From: Chrysoporthe austroafricana
Taxonomy: Eukaryota; Ascomycota; Sordariomycetes; Diaporthales; Cryphonectriaceae
Assembly (NCBI GenBank): GCA_001051155.2
Contig: JYIP02000006.1
Span: 4,588,001-4,652,000, forward strand
Direction: 5' to 3'
Length of the DNA: 64,000 nucleotides
A program made the translations under genes and the position numbers. Of this stretch, positions 36,149-50,239 are shown in pieces; the first letter of the stretch is position 1; the number at the start of each line of letters is the position of its first letter. The notes beneath the pieces are model-generated. The model searched no databases. It saw only the letters and a program-made list of their open reading frames with translations, and had not been told where the DNA came from.

Positions 36149-36355
36149 TGATAGCAAAACCTATAAACGAGGTGAATTCGTAATAGATTCGCCTGGTAAA
36201 TCTATAGTAAATCCCCTGGTAAATACGCAGTAAATTCACCAGGTAAATGCTATACTCTTACCGGGAGGCTTATATAATGCCCTAATAAGCTTTAGCGTAA
36301 TTTACTTTCTTGGAAAAATTATGCTTTATAATATATTTCAGTACGTTTACTATTA
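36149..36355 (+). repeat. 3' LTR of element F (207 bp)
   Basis: Starts tgatagcaaaacc, keeping TG, and ends gtttactatta. Same length as the 5' LTR. TSD atacg follows at 36356-36360. Between them the two LTRs keep one original end each (TG here, CA at 25906). Confidence 0.9.
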
Positions 36356-36360
36356 ATACG

Positions 36361-36790
36361 GCTTAACCGTTTTCGATATAATATCCTAAGAATTATCCCG
36401 GATAAGTTTTGCAAGATAACTTATTAATATTAAAAACTGGAAAAGGAATTAAAGATTGCGGAAAAGAAAGTTTTTCGCTTATATTGGCAGAAACGCATAT
36501 AGTATAAAAAGATAATACGTATTATTTATCGGGGCATTAATAATATTAAGGAATTAAAGCGGTTGGAAGCGGAAAAGGCTAAGGAAGAGTATTATAAAGC
36601 CGAAGCCGAATATTGCGTTTCGGATATTCTAATTCCCGAAAGTCCTTTTCCTGAAAGCTTCGATCTGGATATAGTTTTGCAGCAATTTGGTCCCGATATT
36701 GACTAGGCTAGTATTGACTTGATTTTGGAATCTGAAACTATTCCGAGCTTTTCTGGCTTTTTTTTCGGCTAGCGGGTTAATTGCTTTTCT
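36361..36790 (+). pseudogene. Conserved antisense frame in the 3' region of element G
   Basis: Plus-strand frame opposite to G's pol, continuing from 25425-25699 across insertion F. It reads INNIKELKRLEAEKAKEEYY, then IPESPFPESFDLDIVLQQFG and a tail with SIDLILESETIPSFSGFF. It has very few stops. Alignment with D, H, I and C is clear by eye. Confidence 0.68.
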
Positions 36791-36849
36791 TAATATTTCT
36801 TGAATACTTATTATACATTATTTAGGTTACTAATTAGTTTTCAGCTATT

Positions 36850-39800
36850 TTTGCTTAAATGGTATTCTTTTTATTTGATTAGATATTTTTTGTATTGAAT
36901 TGATTTTCGGTAATGGAAAATTCGTTTAATTTCGTATTCTAGTTCGTTAGTTTTGATTTGTATAGATTTGTCTATTTTGATTATATTGAATGCTAATTCG
37001 AAAAGCGAGAAGTAAAATATTAAATATATTTTTATTCTATAAGGTAATGCAAGTTTAAAATTAATATTCGAAATTTTCTTTAAAATTTTGAATAAGCCAA
37101 GCTTTTTATAATTTAGCGAATAAAAGGGTCTTATTATTCTAATATATTCTTTTCGTTAAATAAGATAGATTTTATTCTTTTCTTGTAAAATTGGTCTTTT
37201 AATTCTTTTGGAATTAGCATATTTCGTTATTCTTTCTTATATAAATTTTAGCTTTTCTTGAAATTCTTTTTAGATTTTCTTGATTTTCCGGATTTGTTTT
37301 CTTGCTATTTCTGCATTTGCTTTTAATAATTCATCGTAATAAGCTATCGGGTTATAATTATAAAATACGTAAAATAACAATTTTTTTATTATACTTATAT
37401 CTATATTATTATATACAAATTATACTAATAGTAATAAATTAACCCAATTATTTTATTCGTAATTTACGTAATGCTATAAATATTGTTTAATAATCTGGTT
37501 AATTCGCTTTATTTATTTATTTATTTATAAGTAGAATGCTATAAATATCTTTTATTATATTCCGAATAATTTTATAAATAAAATCCAGAAATTAAATGCA
37601 AATTTCCTATTTTTATCGGACATAATTTCCTTAAATATATTATAATTAATTACGACTATTCTTAAGAATATATATATAAGATCTTCTATTATACTATTTT
37701 CTTTATAAAGGATAAAATAAGCATATTTGCTCAATTTGCAAACTATTATTAAAATATTATTATATTGCATTTTAATTAAAAATTTTCGTAAGAAAAGTAG
37801 CTTAATAATAAAATCCTAGCTAATAAATTATCAAATTGCTTCCGGAATAAAAAACGGTTAAAACAATTTATAAAGCTTATAGTATTTAATCTTATTTTTC
37901 TTATAGCTATCGCATTCTCGTAAGATTATTTCAATCTTTCTTTTTAATTTTGAGAAATTCCAATATCTTTTAATTCTTTTATATATAAGTCTAATTCCTT
38001 AATAGCCGTATGCGAATATACTATATATATTTCTGATATATTCGTTCTGTTTTTCCGTTATTATATTTTCTAGTTTCTTTTTATTATTAGAGATTCTAAT
38101 AATTGCATTAAATTCTTTAATTTCATTTACAAAATTGCTATTTTTATCTTATCGGAAAATATTTTGGAATTCTTTAAGTTTTATATCTTAATAATCCGAT
38201 TATTTACTAAATATATTTGCTTTGCCGTTTTCAGATCTTTTGCAATAAATAATTTTCAAATCGAATTATAAAAAGAATTCTGCTTATCTAACTTATTATC
38301 TATTTAAAACTTTTATTATTATAAATATTATTAGATTCTTATAATCAAAATATATTATAATCTAATATTTGGTTCCGATCAAATAATATTGCTATTTTTC
38401 AAATGCTTTTACGATTGCAATTAATTCTTTATTTGGAATGCTATAATTGAATTCCGGGCTATTTAATTTTTTTGAAAAGTTGCTTACGATCCTAAAGCAT
38501 TTTTAGTTATTCTGCTAACCAAATTATTTTCCGAATACGTAATCCGATATATCGGTTTCGACTTTAAATAGCTTATTTGGGTTTATTTCGCAAAATATAA
38601 GTTCTGATATAACTTGTTTTTTGATTTTGTCGAATGCTTTTTGAGTTTCTTATATCTATTTAAACTTCCGGTTTTTTTTCGTAAGATCCGTAAGAAAATA
38701 TGCAATTTTGTTATAGTTTTATATAAATTATCAGTAAAAGTTAATATAGCCGAGAAATGCTTTAATTTCTTTAATTTTTCTTAATATAAGCTATTCTTTT
38801 ATTGCTTGAATTTTATTTTTTTATATATTAATTTTGCTTAATTCTATTATATAATTGAAATAATTAACCTTTTGCTAATAGAAATAGCATTTATTTAATT
38901 TAATTAGGAATTTATTATTTTATAAAATTTAAAATATTTGCTATATATACTATTTATATAATTCAAAATCTTTTAAATAAATAAGGATATTATTAAAATA
39001 AACGATAATAATAGTATTCAAATATTCGCGAAAGATATCGTTAATTATTTCTTAGAAAAATACGAATACATTAATTAATTCAAAAAGTAAAATTACGTAT
39101 TCGAAATATCCGTAACGAATCCTAAATGCTATTTTCTAAATATTATTTTTTTTGATCCGGATATAATAATATCCTTTTTTGAAATCGAACGTAATAAACC
39201 AGTTTGTTCCGATTAACCGATCTTGCATTTCTCTTATTAGAAATAAGGAATAGCAGTTTTTGATCGTAATATCGTTAAGCTATCGGTAGTTTATATAAAG
39301 TCGTAATTTGCCATTTTTCTTAAGTATAAATAAGATTAAATATTCTATAAGCGATTGCAATTTCTATATATAATTTCTTTTTAAGTTTTCGTTAATATAT
39401 TCTCTGAATATTTCGAGTTTTGCTTAATCGAGCTTATAGATAGAGTAATTCTGAAATTTTATCTTTTCTTTTAATAGAATTTTATAATCAAAAAAGCTAT
39501 ATTCTGATAAACCGGTATCGAATTTCTTTTGCTATAGTTTTTTGAATTTATAATATTCTTTTAGTACGTTCTTGAATTCTAATAACGGTCCTTTTTTATT
39601 TTCTGAAATCTGGAAGAATAAAAAGTATTATTAAGCGTATTTTGCTTTGTTTGCTTTTTATTATTATTTTCGGGATTTAATTTCTGGAAATTTCGAGTAT
39701 TTATTATTTATTAATTCGAATTTCTGCTTAAAATCTTTCTATACTTATTATCTTTAAAGCGGTATTTCTTTATAATTCTATAATTTATATAGCTTTATAA

Positions 39801-40350
39801 TATTCCGCTCTAAATTAATTTTCTATTAATTGCTAATTATTTGAATTTCTAATCCGTTTTTAATTTATACTTATAAGTTCGAAATATTCGTAACTTTTCC
39901 CTATTTTTTAGCAAGTCCGTTTGCTTTAAAAGTATATTTAAGCCTATTTAAATGCATATTCTTAATATTATCTTTAGTAATTAAGATTTCTTTTTTTTTG
40001 TTAATTGCAATTTTTTTAGTAAATACGGCTTATTTTTATAAAATCTAGCTAATAGTTCAATTAGTTCGAAAACTATGCTTTTTAAGCTAAAATATTCCTA
40101 AGATTAACTTATATTATGCCGTATTTATAATATTGAAAGTAATATTTATTATAAAGCTTTAAATCGAAATAAATAAGTAATTAGTTTCCGTATCGATTAT
40201 ATTAAAATTATATGCAATTGCTTTTCTTTTTATAATATTAAGTTTATAAAGATTTTTTTTCTGCATTTAAAGGATTCGTTCTCTATTAATGATTTCTAGC
40301 AAAATAAAATTTCTTTATACGCTATTATCCAAAAATATGCTATATTGCTA
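36850..40350 (-). pseudogene. Element G pol remnant (chromodomain to protease)
   Basis: From left to right on the reverse strand: chromodomain at about 36860-36965, integrase at about 37420-38060 with the core at 37555-37770 still open (LSKYAYFILYKE), RNase H at about 38210-38630, RT at about 38830-39450 with the YxDD complement near 38965-39020, protease at about 40010-40350. Longer open stretches than in A, but stops throughout. Confidence 0.85.
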
Positions 40351-42046
40351 CTTATTAATATATATATTTAATATAATATATTTCTCGTTTTCTTTTGTAA
40401 TCGCGCATAGAGATTTCGTAATTCTGATCGGCTATTATCCCGTTATAAGCGATCTTTCCTTTTTAAAGTATTCTGAGCTTTTTTCGCTATTTGCCTTATC
40501 AATTTTCGTACTTAGCTTTAGCTATACTGCTTTGCTTTTTTAGCTTTTTGCAATCGGTACTATTCTTTAGCTTTATCTTATATATAGATAAAGCATATTA
40601 TAATATAATATTATTTCCATATTGTTTTTCTTTAAATGCATTTTTACGGATAATTATCGGGTAATCCGATATAAGCATTATTATTCTCGATATGCAAGAC
40701 TTTCTTATATTTTTTTCGGGATTCTATAATAGATTGAATTAATTAGTCCTATTCCTTAATCGGAAACCAATTATATTTAACTTTTTTATTAAAATGTATT
40801 TAGCAATTATAATATATATAATATATCTAAGCAAGCTTGTAATAATGAAAGTATAAGTAATTAATCTTTTGATTTTCTTGAAGCTTGCATCCGTTATTCT
40901 AAAACGGGATGCTTTAGAAGAGTTCCTATAATATAAGCTTATAAATAAAGTATTCTATTTTCGTATGCTTGGATATCTAGCTATTTTGTTCTAATCGTTT
41001 CTATTTTACGTATTAGGAAACTGTTTTTTCTATTCCTATATCGGGCTCCTTTTCTTGCATAAGGGTTAATAGGTTATCCGGCTATTTATCTTATAAAGTT
41101 ATTTTTTCAAATATAGCATTAAATATAAGTATTTTCTTTTCTTAAATACCGAATTCTTTTTCTACTATTATATCTTATTATTATTCGAAATAATAGTTTA
41201 AAAGAAACTTTCCTAAGTTTTCTTCTTTAATATTAAAAGGGTTATTTGAATAATTAGAATCGCTACTATTTATAGCCGCATTATAAATAAGGCTTTTCTT
41301 TCTTATAACGAATTGCTTATATTCTTTAAGTTTGTATAAAAATTATTCTAAACTTTCCTTTATTAAGAAATGCAGTAAGCAATAATTTTAATAGCAAGCT
41401 ATTTAGCTTATATTGCTATAATTAGAGTTCGCTATTTATTTCAATAAGATATTATTATTTAACTGATTAAGTTTTTATTATTAAGCAATATTAACTTATC
41501 TTTCCGGAACTGGCTTCCAGTTTTGCTTTTTCTTTTCCTAATAGCAATTGCATACAATATAGCCTTTTTTGCTATAATTATAATAGATAACCCCTTTGCG
41601 CTATTCCCGTATAAAAGTATTTAATTCTATAAGTCTAATATATATTATGCCGGAATAAGCCGTACTATTCCGGGTTTTCTGCTAAAACTTACGCTTTCTT
41701 AAATTAAGTTAATATTTCGGAATGCTATTATAATTCTTTTATTATTACTAGCGCCGCTCGTAAAATCGGTTATCGATACGGACTGCTTTATTAATAAATT
41801 TACTAAGTTTTTCGGGCCGGTCTTCCTTATAAAATTCGTCTTTAATTTCTTCTTTAAATCCCGCGTAATAAGCGTTTATAAAAGGTTCGTTTTTATAATT
41901 CAGATAAGCAATAATCTATCGGAATTTGGCTATATAATCCGCAGCCAAGCCGGTTTATCGTAATGCTTTTAGCTGCTATATTGCAATATATCGTTCGTCC
42001 GAATTTCCGAAAGTTTTCGTAAAAGCTAATTCGAAATTAATATAGC
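40350..42046 (-). pseudogene. Element G linker and gag remnant, left part
   Basis: Linker (equivalent of 1463-1699 at about 40740-40950), then gag with the zinc knuckle at about 41520-41590. It is cut at 42046 by H and resumes at 49325; TSD atagc. Confidence 0.78.
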
Positions 42047-42477
42047 TATTATAACCCAGTAAAGGAACAAGGCATGCAAGGGAAAGAACGAAAGCAAACA
42101 AGCTTTCTATTTGCAGCCTTACTTATAATACCTTTCTTATAGCTTAAATAAGCTAAGGTTAGAGCAAGCAGAATTTAAGGATTTGCGCTAAAGCTATTAA
42201 ATTCAGGATTTAAGGATTTATTACAGATCTAACAAACCTAGTACTAAAAAGCTAAATATATAAAAATAAGATATTTGCTAGATAAATTATTATAGCTTTT
42301 CAATTATTAATTTAAGTATTAATTGGACTTTACTATTAATAGCTATTCAAGGCTTATAAACCCTATAATACTTAGTAATTTTATTCTTAAAATTCAAAGC
42401 TATATTTAATACCGTTCTTATTAGCATAAACCTTTCGACTTTATAGCTATTTCGGTATTATTATAGCATTTATAATA
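42047..42477 (+). repeat. 5' LTR of element H (431 bp)
   Basis: Starts tattataacccagtaaagg and ends gcatttataata; the partner is 48894-49324. It keeps GC-rich blocks such as aaggcatgcaagggaaag. Just after it is the internal start ttttgataactcttatttaag, conserved in all copies. Confidence 0.92.
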
Positions 42478-42539
42478 TTTTGATAACTCTTATTTAAGAA
42501 CGGTTTAGTATATTCCTTTTTAAGTAATATTAAAAATAC

Positions 42540-43500
42540 GATAGCGCTTTAAATTCCGTTTTCTTCTAGCAACCAAGCCTTCCAGAAAAAAACCCTAATT
42601 ATCTTTACTAATAAGCAACTCTAGCAACAAAATATAGCTTTTTATTAATAGCTCGAAGAAATAAAAAACGAAATTTTCCGCTTTAATGCTTTTTAGCAAG
42701 CTAAAGCTTTCAAGCTTAATAAGCTTAAGCCTTATAAAGATATTAGAAGAGATTTCCAGGTTTTCTTAACTTAATTTAAAGCATATTTCAAGTATTACGG
42801 TATTTAATTCAAGACTATTTACGACAAAATCGATTTCGCGGGAAATCGCTTCGAAAGAATAGCTTTTCAGTAATAAGAATTAACTTTTCGCAATTATTTA
42901 AATAATAATAAAGACTTCCGTTTTGAAAATACTAAACGCATTTTCTAGCGCTATGCCAATTTTGAATTAGCTTTTATTAAGACTTTTGGAAATCCGGATA
43001 AAAGACGTATTATAATACGGCAATTGGAAATATTATAATAGACCGGTTCGGTTGCGAATTATATAGCTAAATTCCGATAAATCGTTATTTATTTCGATTA
43101 TAAGGATAAATCTCTTATAAATGCTTATTATGCAAGATTTAAGGAAAAAGTTAAAGATAAATTCTATAAGAAAAACCGATCCGAAAAACTTAGCGAGTTT
43201 ATTAATAAAGCAATCCGTATTGATAACCGATTCTATAAGCGGCACTAATAATAACAGAAAAACTATAATAGCGTTCCGAAATACTAAGCCAATTTAAAGA
43301 AATACAAGTTTTAGCAAAAAACCCGGAATAGCATAGCTTATTCAAGTATAATATATACTAGACCTATAAAACTAAATACTTTTATGCGAAAATAACGCAA
43401 AAAGATTACCTATTATAATTGCAGCAAGAAAGGCTATATTGCTCGCAATTATTATTAGGAAAAAAAAAATGAGAATAGAAGCTAGTTTTAGAAAAATAAG
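42540..43500 (+). pseudogene. Element H gag remnant
   Basis: Collinear with gag of A and I. The knuckle at 43411-43455 has first Cys, His and last Cys read as Tyr, while the second Cys is kept, a different set of losses from the A copy. The minus-strand open stretch 43033-43245 is a shadow. Confidence 0.8.
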
Positions 43501-46500
43501 TTAATATCGCTTAGCAATAAGAACTTAATTAACTAAATAAAAACATTCTGTTAGAGCAAATAGCAAACCTTAATTATAGCAGCATAAGCTAAATAGCTTG
43601 CTATTAAAATTATTGCTTATTGCATTTCTCGGCAAAAGAAAATTTAAGATAATTCTTATATAAACTTAAAAGATAAAAGCAATTCGCTATAGGAAAAAAA
43701 GGCTTACTTTACAATATAGCTATAAATAATAGTAATTCCGATTGCTCGAATAATCCTTTTAATATTAAAGAAAGAGACTTAGAAAAGTTCCCTTTCAGTT
43801 ACTATTTTGAAAAATAATAGGAAGCAATAATAAATAAAGAATTCGGAATTCAGAATATAACGATATTAATACTAAGCATTGCGATATTGCAAAACCGATA
43901 ACCGGATAACTTACTAATCCCTATATTCGAAAAAAAATCGAAAAAGCATAATATTTTCAATACAAATTAATTGCGATAAAAATACAGTAACTAAATAACT
44001 AAATATACGAAAATTAAGCACTTTATTTACAGACTTACGTTATAAAAACTCTTTCAAAGCATCCCATTTCAGAATAGCGGATATAGGCTTTAAGAAAATA
44101 TACAGATTAATTATTTATACTTTCGTTATTATAAACTTGCTTAGATATATTATATTTATTATAACTGCTAGATATATTTTAACGAGAAAATTAAATATAA
44201 TTAGTTTCCTATTAAAGAATAAGACTAGTTAATTTAATCTATTACAGAATTCCGAAAAAGATATAGAAAAGTCTTGCATATTAAAAATAATAATACTTAT
44301 ATTGAATTACCCAATAATTATTTATAGAAATATATTTAAAAGAAAACGATATAAGAATAGTATTATATTATAATATGCTTTATTTATATATAATATAAAG
44401 CTAAAGAATAATACTGATTGCAAAAGGCCGAAAAAGCAAAATAGTATAGCTAAAGCTAAATATAAAAGCTAGCAAAGCAAGTAACGAAAAAAGCTTAAAA
44501 TATTCTAAAAAAGAAAAATCGCTTATAATAAGATAATAGCCGATTAGGATTATAAAGTCCTTATGCGCAATTACGAAAGAAAACGAGAAATATATTATAT
44601 TAAATACATATATTAATGGGTAGCGATATAATATATGCTTGAATAATAGCGCATAAAAGAATTTTATTTTGCTAGAAGTTATTAATAAAGAATAGATTCC
44701 TTAAATGCAAAAGAAAAATCCTTATAAACTCAATACTATAAAAAGAAAAGCGGTTATATATAATTTTAATATAATTAATATAAAAACTAATTACTTATTT
44801 ATTTCAATTTAAAGCTTTATAATAAGAATTACTTTTAATATTATAAATATAGTATAATATAAATTAATTTTAAAAATATTTTAGCTTAAAAAGCATAACT
44901 TTTATATTAATTGGATTATTAATTAAATTTTATAAGAATAAGCTATATTTATTAAGAAAGTTATAATTAATAAAGAAAGGAAAGATTTAATTATTAAAAA
45001 CAATATTAGAAATATACGTTTAAATAAACTCGGATTTACTCTTAAAGCAGAAAGACTAACTGGCATTAAAGGAAAAGTTACGGATATTTCGAACTTACAA
45101 ATACAAATTAAAAACGAATTAAAAATTCAAACGACTAGCAATTAGCAAGAAGCAAATTTAATGCAAAGCGTTATAAAGCTATATAGATTATAAAATTATA
45201 AAGAAATACTATTTCCGAAATAGCAAATATAAAAAGATTACAAATAAAAGTTCGGGTTAATATATAATAAATACCCGAAACTATTAGAAATTAGAATTCG
45301 GAAATAATAATAGGAAATAAGCAAGGCAAAATACGCTTAATAATACCTTTTATTTTTCTAAATTTCAGAAAATAAGAAAGAATTGCTATTAGAATTCCAG
45401 AATATACTAAAAGAATATTATAAATTTAAAAAATTATAGCAAAAGAAATTCGATATTAATTTATTAGAATACGGCCTTTTCGATTATAAAATTTTATTAA
45501 AAGAAAAAACAAAATTAAAAAATTACTTTATTTACAAATTCCATTAAACAAAACTCGAAATATTTAAAGAATATATTAATAAAAACTTAAAAAGAAATTA
45601 TATATAGAAATTATAATTACTTATAAAATATTCAATCTTATTCGTACTAAAAAAGAATAATAAATTATAATTTTATATAAATTATAAGCAACTTAATAAT
45701 ATTATAATAAAAAACTGCTATTCTTTATTTTTAATAAAAAAAATGCAAGATTAATTAATTGGAATAAATTGGTTTATTATATTCGATCTTAAGGAAAAAT
45801 ATTACTATATCCGAATTAAAGAAGATAATATTTGGAAAATAGCATTCAGGACTCGTTACGAATATTTTGAATACGTAATTTTACCTTTTGGATTAATTAA
45901 TGCGCTTGCATTTTTTCAAGAAATAATTAATAATATCTTTTGCGAATATTTGAATACTATTATTATTATTTACTTTAACGATATTTTTATTTATTCAAAA
46001 GATTTTAAATTTTATAAATAATATATACAATAAATATTTTAAATTTTGCAAGATAATAAGTTTTTAATTAAATTAAATAAATATTATTTTTATTAGCAAA
46101 AAATTAATTATTTCGATTATATAATAGAATTAAGCAAGATTAGTATATAAAAAGATAAAATTTAAGTAATAAAAGAATAGCTTATATTAGAAAAAATAAA
46201 GGAAATTAAAGTATTTTTAAGCTATATTAATTTTTATTAATAATTTATTCGAAATTATAATAAGATCGTATGCCCTTTTATAAACCTTATAAAAAAAAAC
46301 CGAAAATTCGAATAGATATAAGAAGCTTAAAAAGCATTTAACGAAATTAAAAAACGGGTAATATTAAAACTTATATTTTGCGAAATAAATTCAAATAAGC
46401 TATTTAAAATCGAAATTAATATATCAAATTACGTATTAAAAGGATAATTCGGCTAACGAGACAATCAAAATTGCTTTAGGATTATAAGTAACTTCTCAAA

Positions 46501-48140
46501 AAAATTAAATAGTCCAAAGCTCAATTATAGCATTCCGGATAAGGAATTAATAGCAATTATAAAAATATTCGAAAAATAGCAATACTATTTAATCGGAATA
46601 AAATACTAAATTATAATATATTCTGATTATAAGAATTTAATAACATTTATAATAACGAAAATCCTGAATAAATAATAAGTTAGATAAGCAAAATTCTTTT
46701 TATAATTCGATTTAAAAATTATTTATTGCAAAAGATTAAAAAATAATAAAGCAAATGCATTTAATAAACGATTAGATTATTAAAATATAAAACTAAAAGA
46801 ATTATAAAATATCTTTTAATAAAATAAAAATAATAACCTTATAAATAAGGCTAGAGAATTCAATACAATTATTAGAATTTTTAGCAATAAAAAAAAACTA
46901 GAAAATATAATAACGAAAAAATAGAACGAATATATCAAAAATATATATAATGCACTTGTATATAGCTATTAAAGAATTAGAACTACTTACGAAAAAATCA
47001 AAAAATACTAGAATTTTCCAGGCTTTAGGAAAAAAATTGAAAATATTTTATAAGAATGCGATAGCTGCAAGAAAAATAAGATTGAATATTATAAGCCTTA
47101 TAAATTATTCCAATTATTCCTTATTTTAGAAACGGTTTGGCAATCTATTAGCTAGGATTTTATTATTAAGCTACCCTTTTTACGAAAACCTTTAATTAAA
47201 GTATAATATAATAGTATTCTAATAATAATTTATAAATTAAATAAATATGCTTATTTCCTTCTTTATAAAGAAAATAGCATAGCAGAAAACCTTGTATATA
47301 TATTCTTTAGAATAATTATAGCTAATTACGATATGCTTAAAGAAATTATTTCCGATAAAGACTGGAAATTCGTATTAAACTTCTGGATTTTACTTATAAA
47401 GTTATTCGGAATATAATAAAAAATATTTATAGTATTTTATTTATAAACGGATAGATAAATAAAACGAATAAATTAAATTATTAAATAATATTTATAGCAT
47501 TATATAAATTACGAATAGAATAATTAGATTAACTTATTGCTATTAGTATAATTTGCATATAATAATACAATATAAGTATAATAAAGAAATTATTATTCTA
47601 TACATTTTATAATTATAATCCGATAGCTTATTATAATAAACTACCGGGAATAAATGCAGAAATAGCAGAAAAATAAATTAAAAAAATTAAGAAAGTTTAA
47701 AAGGAATTTCAGAAAAAACTAAAGCTTATACAGAAAAGAATAACAAGATATGCCAATTCCAAAAGGATTAAGGGATTAATTCTATAAGAAAAGGATAAAG
47801 TCTATCTTGTCCGACAAAAAGAATATATCAAAATAATAAGACCTTTTTATTTATTGAATTATAAGAAATTAGAATTATTCAAAATCTTGAGAAAAATTTC
47901 AAATATTAATTACGAATTCGCATTACCTTATAAAATAAAGATTTACTTAATTTTTCATATTTCATTTTTCGAATTAATATTAGAATCGGCTAAAATAAAC
48001 AAAATAATACAAATTAATAATAACGAACCGAAATACGAAATCGGATAAATTTTCCAATACCGAAAATAACCAAAAAACAGAAAATATCTAATTAAATAAA
48101 AAAGATATTATTCGAACGAAAATAATTAAGAACCAATTAG
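43500..48140 (+). pseudogene. Element H linker and pol remnant
   Basis: Protease at about 44620-44960, RT at about 45560-46180 with YFND-IFIYSK at about 45965-46010, RNase H at about 46380-46790, integrase at about 46950-47600 with core near 47200-47420. The open segment 47854-48048 leads into the chromodomain, which continues to about 48140 (KYEIG, then YLIK and a basic stretch). RIP stops throughout. Confidence 0.86.
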
Positions 48141-48149
48141 CAATCTTAA

Positions 48150-48710
48150 TAACGCATAATAAGCATTCAGAAATTACTAGAAAAAGCAATTAATTAGCTA
48201 GCCAGAAAAAAGATTAAAAGGACTTAATATAATTTCGTACTTTATAGTTAAATTAATAGCAAACTAGTCGATATTAAAACTAAATTGTTGTAAAACCGTA
48301 TTTAAGTCAAAAATCTCAGGAAAAAGACTTTCAAGAATTAAGGTTTCTGGAATGCGATATTCAGTTTCGGCCTTATAATATTCTTCTTCCGCTTTTTCGG
48401 CTTCCAATTTCTCTAATTCCTCGAAATTAGATAAGCTATAACGAAATGCCCTAGCCATTCGCTCTTGCTATATCCGTTTCTATTTCCGCAGCCATATTAA
48501 TTTATCTTCCAAACCCTTAATCTTATTTTCCAATTTCTGAAACTGGTTAAATACGAATGAAAATTCTGCGGTATTAGTCGGCTCCAAAATATTGCAGCTT
48601 GCCTGGTTATATTGAATATATTTGAGATAATAAAACGAATTCTGCTTGGATATCGCGTAAGTTTCCAATCCCAAGCGATTACAGTAAGAATAAAGATATA
48701 TAATAACGGT
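48150..48710 (-). pseudogene. Conserved antisense frame in the 3' region of element H
   Basis: Two open segments, 48480-48674 and 48264-48458, lie in one register and are parted by a few RIP-type stops. The first contains FNQFQKLENKIKGLEDKLI; the second EELEKLEAEKAEEEYYKAE and ESLFPEIFDLN. Together with D this is the longest intact reading of the frame. Opposite in direction to pol. Confidence 0.7.
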
Positions 48711-48893
48711 ATAATAAATAATCCGAAAAATTAAAGAATTACGTTATTTGCGTTTATTAAAATAAAAATTAATAAATTTAAGTTTTAAAATTCTATTACG
48801 TATCCTATTTAGGAAAGCGCAATAAGCTATACGAACGAACCAGAATTATTTATAAGAATTGTTAAGGATAATAACCGATTGGAAAAGGGATAA

Positions 48894-49324
48894 TATTATA
48901 ATCCAATAAAGAAATAAAGCATATAAAGGAAAAAACGAAAGCAAATAAGCTTTCTATTTGCAGCCCTACTTATAATACCTTTCTTATAGCTTAAGTAAGC
49001 TAGGGTTAAGGCAAGCAGGATTTGAGGATTTGTATTAAAGCTATTAAATTCAAGATTTAAAGATTTGTTACAGATCTAGCAAATTTAGTATTGAAAAGCT
49101 GAATATATAAGAATAGGATATTTGCTAAATAAATTATTATAGCTTTTCAATTATCAATCTAAATATTAATTGGACTTTACTATTAATAGCTACCCAAAAC
49201 TTATAAACTCTATAATATTCAGTAATCTCGTTTTTAAAATTCAAGGCTATACTTAATACCGTTTTTGCTAGTATAAACCTTCCGACTTTATAGCTATTTC
49301 GGTATTGCTGCAGCGTTTATAATA
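48894..49324 (+). repeat. 3' LTR of element H (431 bp)
   Basis: Polypurine tract ggaaaagggataa at 48881-48893. The LTR starts tattataatccaataaag and ends gcgtttataata. It differs from the 5' copy by transitions only, as far as read. Confidence 0.92.
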
Positions 49325-49795
49325 ATAGCGCTAGAAGATGCGCTTAGTATTTTCGGAACAGAATTCTTCGCTATTATTTAAATAGTTTCGGAAGGTCGGC
49401 TCTTATTATTGAAAAGCTATCCTTTCAAAGCAATTTCTTACGAAATCGATTTTGTCGTAAATCGTCCTGAACTGGGTCCCGTAATACTTGAAATAAGCTT
49501 TGAGCTATATCAGAAAAGCTTGAAAGTCTTTTCGAATGCTTTTATAAAGCTTAAGCTTATCAAGCTTAAAAGCTTTAGCTTATTGAAAAGCATTAAGGCA
49601 AATAACCTTATTCTTGATTTCTTTAAGCTATTGGTAAAAAGCTACGTTTTATTACTAGAATTGTTTATTAATAAGGGTAATTAAGGTTTTTTCTTGAAAG
49701 GCTTAATTGCTAGAAAAAAATAAAGTTTAAAGCGCTATTATATTTCCGGTATTATTCAAAGGGTATATACCGAACCGTTCTTGAATAAGAATCGT
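49325..49795 (-). pseudogene. Element G gag remnant, right part
   Basis: Continuation of G gag after H. The plus-strand open stretch 49409-49684 is antisense to gag; the same antisense reading occurs at 18795-19025 in B. It ends near the 5' LTR of G. Confidence 0.75.
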
Positions 49796-49800
49796 AAAAA

Positions 49801-50239
49801 TATTATAAACGCTATAGCAATCTTAGGATAAATTATAAGGTTAAAGGGTTTATGCTAATAAGGACAATACCGAATATAGCTTTGAATACCGGAAATTTAT
49901 TCGAATAGATATTTGCAATATTTATAAGCCAATATAGCTATTACTTGAAAGTATAATAGGGTCCAAGTAATATTTTGATTTACGACTGAAAAACTATAAT
50001 AATCTATTTAATAGATACCCCGTCTTTATATATCCGGTTTTTCAGTTCCGGATTACCGACTTATTAAATAATTTAGTAATCCAGGCTTACTGGATTATTT
50101 TATGATTTGGTAATCCTTATCTTATCTAACCCTAACCCTGGGTTAGTAATACTCGAAGTTCTTTTGAGATAGGAAAGGATCGGGCGCTTAAGCGCTATTT
50201 CCCCTTATTGCAACCCTAGTTCCTTATTGGGTTATAATA
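49801..50239 (-). repeat. 5' LTR of element G (439 bp)
   Basis: Partner of 24986-25424. It holds the telomere-like taaccctaaccctgggtta at about 50127-50145. The second TSD copy, gataa, is at 50240-50244. Confidence 0.92.

Larger units (their letters stand above)
25700..36355 (+). mobile_element. Element F: 10.66-kb family-2 Ty3/gypsy chromovirus with an extra 3' region
   Basis: Two 207-bp LTRs (25700-25906 and 36149-36355) flanked by a perfect 5-bp TSD, atacg (25695-25699 and 36356-36360), inside element G. Order: 5' LTR, leader with a 17/34-bp tandem repeat, gag, protease, RT, RNase H, integrase, chromodomain, then about 2.8 kb containing a long unknown frame, polypurine tract and 3' LTR. 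This is much longer than family 1 and about 3 kb longer than a usual gypsy element. RIP stops throughout. Confidence 0.9.
42047..49324 (+). mobile_element. Element H: complete Ty3/gypsy chromovirus (family 1)
   Basis: 7278 bp with two 431-bp LTRs and a perfect TSD atagc (42042-42046 and 49325-49329), inserted in gag of G. All family-1 parts are present in order. Its LTR centre differs from that of G (ggatttaaggatttgtt(a)cagatct type). Confidence 0.94.
24986..50239 (-). mobile_element. Element G: Ty3/gypsy (family 1), spread over 25 kb by insertions F and H
   Basis: Two 439-bp LTRs (24986-25424 and 49801-50239) and a perfect TSD, gataa. G contains F (25700-36355, TSD atacg) and H (42047-49324, TSD atagc). 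Removing both leaves a normal family-1 element of about 7.3 kb. G itself sits within LTR Y. Confidence 0.93.
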